Source of the DNA: Bradyrhizobium amphicarpaeae
Lineage (GTDB): Bacteria; Pseudomonadota; Alphaproteobacteria; Rhizobiales; Xanthobacteraceae
Length of the DNA: 64,000 nucleotides
NCBI RefSeq assembly: GCF_002266435.3
Contig: NZ_CP029426.2
Location: 1,704,001-1,768,000 of the forward strand
Direction of reading: 5' to 3'
Shown here: positions 59,491 through 64,000 of the stretch, piece after piece
Position numbering within the stretch: position 1 is the stretch's first letter
How the letters are laid out: the number at the start of each line of letters is the position of its first letter
Notes under the pieces: model-generated
What the model was told of the DNA's origin: nothing
Seen by the model: the letters and a program-made list of their open reading frames with translations, nothing else
Databases searched by the model: none
Translations under genes and position numbers: made by a program

Positions 59491-62400
59491 ATGAAGCGCT
59501 TCAACCTTTCGGCCTGGGCCGTCAGCCATCGGACGCTGGTTCTCTTCCTGATGATCATACTCGGCGTTGCCGGCTTCTTCTCCTATGAGAAGCTCGGCCG
59601 CGCCGAGGATCCGTTCTTCACGGTGAAGGTGGTCAACGTCTCCGTGATCTGGCCGGGCGCGACCGCGCAGGAGATGCAGACCCAGGTCGCGGACCCCATC
59701 GAGAAGAAGATCCAGGAGCTGCCCTATTTCGAGAAGGTGCAGACCTATTCCAAGCCGGCCTTCACCGCGCTGCAGGTCACCTTCCGCGACTCCACGCCGC
59801 CGAAGGACGTGCCCTATCTCTTCTACCTCTTGCGCAAGAAGCTCGCCGACGTACAGGGCCAGCTGCCGTCAGGCATCCTGGGACCCGTCGTCAACGACGA
59901 GTTCTCCGACGTCGATTCCATCCTCTACATGATGACCGGCGACGGCGCTGACTACGCCCAGCTCAAGAAGGTCTCGGAAGGCTTCCGTCAGCGCATGCTG
60001 AAGGTGCCCGGCGTGACCAAGGTCGACGTCTACGGCAACCAGGACGAGCGCATCTTCGTCGAGTTCTCCCACGCCAAGCTCGCCACCCTCGGCATCACAC
60101 CGCAGGCGCTGTTCGACTCGCTCGCCAAGCAGAACAACGTGACGCCGGCCGGCACGGTCGAAACCTCCGCGCAGCGCGTGCCGCTGCGCGTCACGGGCGC
60201 GCTCGACGGCGCCAAGGCCGTCGCCGAGACGCCGGTCGAGAGCAATGGCCGCGTGTTCCGCCTCGGCGACATCGCCACCGTCACCCACGGCTATGTCGAT
60301 CCGCCGAGCTTCGTCGTCCGTCAGGAAGGCAAGGCCGCGATCGGCATCGGTGTCGTCACCGCCAAGGGCGCCAACATCCTCGAGCTCGGCAAGGAGGTCG
60401 AGAAGGCGACGGCTGAATTCATGAAGGCGGTGCCGCAGGGCATCGACGTCAAGCTGATCGCCGACCAGCCCAAGGTGGTCGAGCACGCAGTCGGCGAGTT
60501 CGTGCACTCCTTCATGGAAGCGCTCGTGATCGTGCTGTTCGTCTCGTTCCTGGCACTCGGCTGGCGGACCGGAATCGTGGTCGCGCTATCGGTGCCGCTG
60601 GTGCTCGGCATCGTCTTCATCGTCATGAACATGATGGGCCTCGACCTGCACCGCATCACGCTGGGTGCGCTGATCATCGCGCTCGGCCTGCTCGTCGACG
60701 ACGCCATCATCGCGGTCGAGATGATGGTGGTGAAGATGGAGCAGGGCTGGGACCGCATGCGCGCGGCGTCGTTTGCCTGGGAATCAACTGCGTTTCCGAT
60801 GCTCACGGGAACGCTGGTCACGGCCGCTGGCTTCCTCCCCATCGGCTTTGCCAATTCGGCGGTCGGCGAATATGCCGGCAGCATCTTCTGGATCGTGGCG
60901 ATTGCGCTGGTCGCCTCCTGGTTCGTGGCGGTGATCTTCACGCCCTATATCGGCGTCATGCTGCTGCCCAACATCAAGGTGCACCACAATCACGATCCGC
61001 ACGCGGTGTACGAGACCCGCATGTACCGGGGCCTGCGCGCCATCGTGCAATGGTGCGTCAACCACCGCATCACCGTGGTGGTCGCGACCGTCGGCATCTT
61101 CATCGCCTCGGTCGTCGGCTTCGGCCATGTCCAGCAGCAGTTCTTCCCGCTGTCGGAGCGGCCCGAGCTGTTCTTCCAGTTGCGCCTGCCTGAGGGCACC
61201 GCCTTCAACGTCACCGAAAAGGCGGTGAAGAAGGCCGAGACGCTGCTGAAGGACGACAAGGACATCGAGACCTACACCTCCTACGTCGGCCAGGGCTCGC
61301 CGCGCTTCTGGCTCGGCCTCAATCCGCAGCTGCCGAACGAGGCCTTTGCCGAGATCGTCGTCGTCGCCAAGGGCGTCGAGGGACGCGAGCGCGTCAAGGC
61401 CAAGATCGAGAGCGCGGTTGCCGACGGCTTCCTGTCCGAGGCGCGCGTCCGCGTCGACCGCTTCAATTTCGGCCCGCCGGTCGGCTTCCCCGTGCAGTTC
61501 CGCGTGATCGGTCCCGACGCCAACAAGGTGCGCGAGATCGCCTATCAGGTCCGCGACGTCATGCGGCAGAACAAGAACGTCAAGGACGTCCAGCTCGACT
61601 GGAACGAGCAGTCGCCCTACCTCAAGCTCGTCGTCGACCAGGATCGTGCCCGCGCCCTGGGCCTGACCCCGCAGGACGTGTCGCAGGCGCTCGCGCTGCT
61701 GATCTCGGGTTCGCAGGTCACGACCGTGCGCGATGGCATCGAGAAGGTCGGCGTGGTCGCCCGTGCGATCCCGTCCGAACGCCTCGACCTCGGCGGCGTC
61801 GGCGACCTCACCATCACTTCGCGAAACGGCGTTGCCGTGCCGCTGCAGCAGGTCGCCAAGATCGAGTATGCCCACGAGGAGCCGATCATGTGGCGGCGCA
61901 ACCGCGACATGGCGATCACGGTGCGCTCCGACGTCGTCGACGGCGTGCAGGCGCCCGACGTCACCGGCCAGATCACGCCGAAGCTGAAGGCGATCAAGGA
62001 CCACCTCGAGCCGGCCTACCGGATCGAGGCGGGCGGCGCGTTCGAGGAATCCGCCAAGGGCAACGCCTCGATCTTCGTCCTCTTCCCGCTGATGGTCATG
62101 GTGATGCTGACGCTGCTGATGATCCAGCTGCAGAGCTTCTCGCGCCTGATCCTGGTGTTCCTGACCGCGCCGCTCGGCATCGTCGGGGCCTCGTTTGGCC
62201 TCAACGTCGCCAATGCCCCGTTCGGCTTCGTGGCGCTGCTCGGCCTGATCGCGCTTGCCGGCATGATCATGCGCAACACGGTCATCCTGGTCGACCAGAT
62301 CGAGACCGACGTCTCCCACGGCCTGACCCGGCGCGAGGCGATCGTGGAGGCCACCGTGCGCCGCGCCCGTCCGGTGGTGCTGACCGCGCTCGCGGCCATC

Positions 62401-62628
62401 CTCGCCATGATCCCGCTGTCGCGCTCGGCCTTCTGGGGCCCGATGGCAATCACCATCATGGGTGGCCTGTTCGTCGCGACCTTCCTGACGCTGCTGTATT
62501 TGCCGGGCCTCTATGCACTTTGGTTCCGGAAGAGCCTGGACGAGGCGGGGACGCCCGAGCAGCCTGCCGCGTCGCAGCATGGCAGCGATGATCATCCCGC
62601 AATTCCGCTTGCTGAAGCGGCTGAATAA
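59491..62628 (+). CDS. RND multidrug efflux transporter (AcrB/HAE1 type)
   Basis: A 1045-residue inner-membrane pump, the usual length. The N-terminus FNLSAWAVSHRTLVLFL is a first helix; the WPGATAQEMQTQVADPIEKKI porter motif follows, and LGLLVDDAIIAVE in the fourth helix carries the Asp pair of the proton-relay. The C-terminal half has the second set of helices with GLIALAGMIMRNTVILVDQIE. It lies 183 bases after the adaptor gene and precedes the tetR gene. Substrates unknown; this subgroup often exports biocides, solvents or antibiotics. Confidence 0.95.
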   Translation: MKRFNLSAWAVSHRTLVLFLMIILGVAGFFSYEKLGRAEDPFFTVKVVNVSVIWPGATAQEMQTQVADPIEKKIQELPYFEKVQTYSKPAFTALQVTFRDSTPPKDVPYLFYLLRKKLADVQGQLPSGILGPVVNDEFSDVDSILYMMTGDGADYAQLKKVSEGFRQRMLKVPGVTKVDVYGNQDERIFVEFSHAKLATLGITPQALFDSLAKQNNVTPAGTVETSAQRVPLRVTGALDGAKAVAETPVESNGRVFRLGDIATVTHGYVDPPSFVVRQEGKAAIGIGVVTAKGANILELGKEVEKATAEFMKAVPQGIDVKLIADQPKVVEHAVGEFVHSFMEALVIVLFVSFLALGWRTGIVVALSVPLVLGIVFIVMNMMGLDLHRITLGALIIALGLLVDDAIIAVEMMVVKMEQGWDRMRAASFAWESTAFPMLTGTLVTAAGFLPIGFANSAVGEYAGSIFWIVAIALVASWFVAVIFTPYIGVMLLPNIKVHHNHDPHAVYETRMYRGLRAIVQWCVNHRITVVVATVGIFIASVVGFGHVQQQFFPLSERPELFFQLRLPEGTAFNVTEKAVKKAETLLKDDKDIETYTSYVGQGSPRFWLGLNPQLPNEAFAEIVVVAKGVEGRERVKAKIESAVADGFLSEARVRVDRFNFGPPVGFPVQFRVIGPDANKVREIAYQVRDVMRQNKNVKDVQLDWNEQSPYLKLVVDQDRARALGLTPQDVSQALALLISGSQVTTVRDGIEKVGVVARAIPSERLDLGGVGDLTITSRNGVAVPLQQVAKIEYAHEEPIMWRRNRDMAITVRSDVVDGVQAPDVTGQITPKLKAIKDHLEPAYRIEAGGAFEESAKGNASIFVLFPLMVMVMLTLLMIQLQSFSRLILVFLTAPLGIVGASFGLNVANAPFGFVALLGLIALAGMIMRNTVILVDQIETDVSHGLTRREAIVEATVRRARPVVLTALAAILAMIPLSRSAFWGPMAITIMGGLFVATFLTLLYLPGLYALWFRKSLDEAGTPEQPAASQHGSDDHPAIPLAEAAE

Positions 62629-62662
62629 GTGAGATGAAGTGCTGATTGACGAGTCCTGACAG

Positions 62663-63262
62663 ATGACACTGATTGCGGAACATATCGAAGGCGACACCCG
62701 GGATCGTATTCTCGAGGTGGCCGAGCGGCTGTTCCGTCAGATCGGCTACCAGAAGACCACGGTCGGGGACATCGCCAAGGAGCTCAGGATGAGCCCCGCC
62801 AACGTGTATCGCTTCTTCGAATCGAAGAAGGCGATCCATCAGTCGGTGGCGCGCTCGCTCATGGGCGAGGTCGAGCTTGAGGCGCAGCGGATCGTGGCGA
62901 AGCCCGGTCCGGTGCCGGAGCGCTTCCGCGAACTGCTCACCACCATCCACCGCATGAACACCGAACGCTATGTCGGCGACAACAAGTTGCACGAGATGGT
63001 CGAGATTGCGATGCAGGAGGACTGGGACGTCTGCGTCAACCACATGGAGTGTATCGCCCGGTTCGTCGGCCAGATGATCGCGCAAGGCGTGGCCTCGGGC
63101 GAGTTCGAGGCGCCGGACCCCCAGCTGGCCTCGCTGTGCGCCTGCACCGCGATGATGCGGTTCTTCCACCCCCAGATGATCGCCCAGTGCGCCACCAAGC
63201 CGGGCCCGACCATCGACCAGATGATCGATTTCGTCATCGCCGGTCTGTCGCCGCGCCACTGA
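62663..63262 (+). CDS. TetR-family regulator of the RND efflux operon
   Basis: A 199-residue regulator with the HTH region DRILEVAERLFRQIGYQKTT, then VGDIAKELRMSPANVYRFFESKKAI. The C-terminal part is helical with several Met and Cys residues. It is 34 bases after the pump stop, so it belongs to the efflux operon and probably represses it, binding upstream of 58201. Confidence 0.88.
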   Translation: MTLIAEHIEGDTRDRILEVAERLFRQIGYQKTTVGDIAKELRMSPANVYRFFESKKAIHQSVARSLMGEVELEAQRIVAKPGPVPERFRELLTTIHRMNTERYVGDNKLHEMVEIAMQEDWDVCVNHMECIARFVGQMIAQGVASGEFEAPDPQLASLCACTAMMRFFHPQMIAQCATKPGPTIDQMIDFVIAGLSPRH

Positions 63263-63298
63263 CGGGGCGGCGGAATTTCTCTTATAAGCAGGCTGACG

Positions 63299-63383
63299 TA
63301 GCCCGGATGGAGCGAAGCGCAATCCGGGATGGTTCAGCGTTGCGCTAGCGGCCCCGGATTACGCTTCGCTCCATCCGGGCTAC
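63299..63383. repeat. Long palindromic repeat (GTAGCCCGGAT family)
   Basis: A perfect 22-base inverted repeat at 63299-63320 and 63362-63383, extended to about 31 bases with few mismatches. It shares its core with the element at 29433. It lies between the tetR gene and the flavin reductase gene and could act as a terminator for the efflux operon. Confidence 0.75.
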
Positions 63384-63404
63384 CAGGATCAGGGAAGGCC
63401 TCGC

Positions 63405-64000
63405 GTGACCGACAAAGACCTGTACTTCTACGAGCCCTGCAAGGGCCACGGCCTCAAGCACGATCCCTTCAACGCCATCATCGCGCCGCGGCCGATCGGC
63501 TGGATTTCCTCCCGCGACACCAAGGGCCATGTCAACCTCGCGCCCTACAGCTTCTTCAACGCGTTCTGCTATGTGCCGCCGATCATCGGCTTCTCCTCCA
63601 CCAATTGGAAGGACACGGTCGAGAACATCCAGCAGACCGGCGAGTTCGTCTGGAATCTCGCCACGATGGACCTTGCCAAGCACATGAACGCGACTGCCGC
63701 GCATGTCGCCCCCGAGGTCGACGAATTCGAGATCGCGGGCCTCACCGCCGTGCCCGGCAAGCTCGTCAATGTGCCGCGCGTCGGCGAGAGCCCCGTCGCC
63801 TTCGAGTGCAAAGTGTCCGACATCGTCCGCCTCAAGGGCGCCGACGGCAAGGAGGCCGATGCCTGGCTGACGCTGGGCGAGGTCGTCGCCGTCCACATCG
63901 ACAAGGCCATGATCGAGGACGGCGTCTACCAGACCGCCGCCGCCCGCCCGATCGTCCGCGCCGGCCGCCGCGGCGATTATTTCGAAATCAAGCCGGAAAA
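63405..64000 (+). CDS. Flavin reductase family protein (3' end outside window)
   Basis: The visible 198 codons from the GTG at 63405 (AAGG 6-7 bases upstream) encode a flavin-reductase-like FMN-binding split barrel. Motifs: PFNAIIAPRPIGWISSRD near residue 21, SFFNAFCYVPPIIGFSS and GEFVWNLATMDLA. It binds FMN and may supply reduced flavin to a monooxygenase. The C-terminal end is beyond the window. Confidence 0.85.
   Translation, partial: MTDKDLYFYEPCKGHGLKHDPFNAIIAPRPIGWISSRDTKGHVNLAPYSFFNAFCYVPPIIGFSSTNWKDTVENIQQTGEFVWNLATMDLAKHMNATAAHVAPEVDEFEIAGLTAVPGKLVNVPRVGESPVAFECKVSDIVRLKGADGKEADAWLTLGEVVAVHIDKAMIEDGVYQTAAARPIVRAGRRGDYFEIKPE

Overview
The window looks like chromosomal DNA of a Bradyrhizobium-type alphaproteobacterium (family Nitrobacteraceae). 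This is inferred from the high GC content, the GC-rich third codon positions, the gene families present, and several families of short palindromic intergenic repeats typical of Bradyrhizobium and Rhodopseudomonas. No rRNA, tRNA, CRISPR array, insertion sequence or phage gene was found, and no gene is visibly frameshifted. Two genes are cut by the window edges: a GumC/Wzz-type protein on the left and a flavin reductase on the right.

Bases 1-26300 are an exopolysaccharide (EPS) locus. It holds a GumC/ExoP-like chain-length/export protein (partial) with a small secreted partner, a Wzy-like polymerase, two Wzx-type flippases, four GT4 glycosyltransferases, five acyltransferase-3 membrane proteins, a pyruvyl-transferase-like protein, an aldose-1-epimerase-like protein and two clan GH-A-like glycoside hydrolases. 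One hydrolase is PslG-like, with a signal peptide. The other is a 1302-residue protein with no signal peptide, a hydrolase head, about four 166-residue YD/RHS-like repeats and an RTX-like tail, which suggests type I secretion. Together they could build, decorate, export and trim a Wzx/Wzy-type EPS. No priming transferase and no Wza exporter is visible; they may lie to the left.

Bases 26300-42300 carry regulatory and metabolic genes: an OmpR-type regulator, a lytic transglycosylase, an alpha/beta hydrolase, phosphoglucomutase (a sugar-nucleotide supplier for the EPS locus), a three-gene operon of Rieske oxygenase, GntR regulator and VanB-like reductase behind two TGTATACA boxes, a GGDEF-EAL protein, a SnoaL-like gene divergent from a TetR gene, a GMC oxidoreductase, a divergent HemC, a FixJ-like regulator and hemE.

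Bases 42300-64000 carry a Cache-PAS-GGDEF cyclase, trhO-slyX, a gamma-glutamyltransferase-like enzyme, an FKBP isomerase, CsbD, a cupin, two VOC-family proteins, a FecR plus outer-membrane barrel pair, a PMT-like glycosyltransferase, an OmpA-like protein, a Met-rich small secreted protein, a YcaQ-type DNA glycosylase, a DUF2809 protein, an MFS transporter, an RND efflux operon with its TetR regulator, and the truncated flavin reductase.

The most unusual items are the large repeat-bearing hydrolase with a hairpin over its ribosome-binding region, the paired TGTATACA operators, the divergent HemC and the Met-rich exported peptide. Family names come from recognising motifs in the translations; no database search was run.
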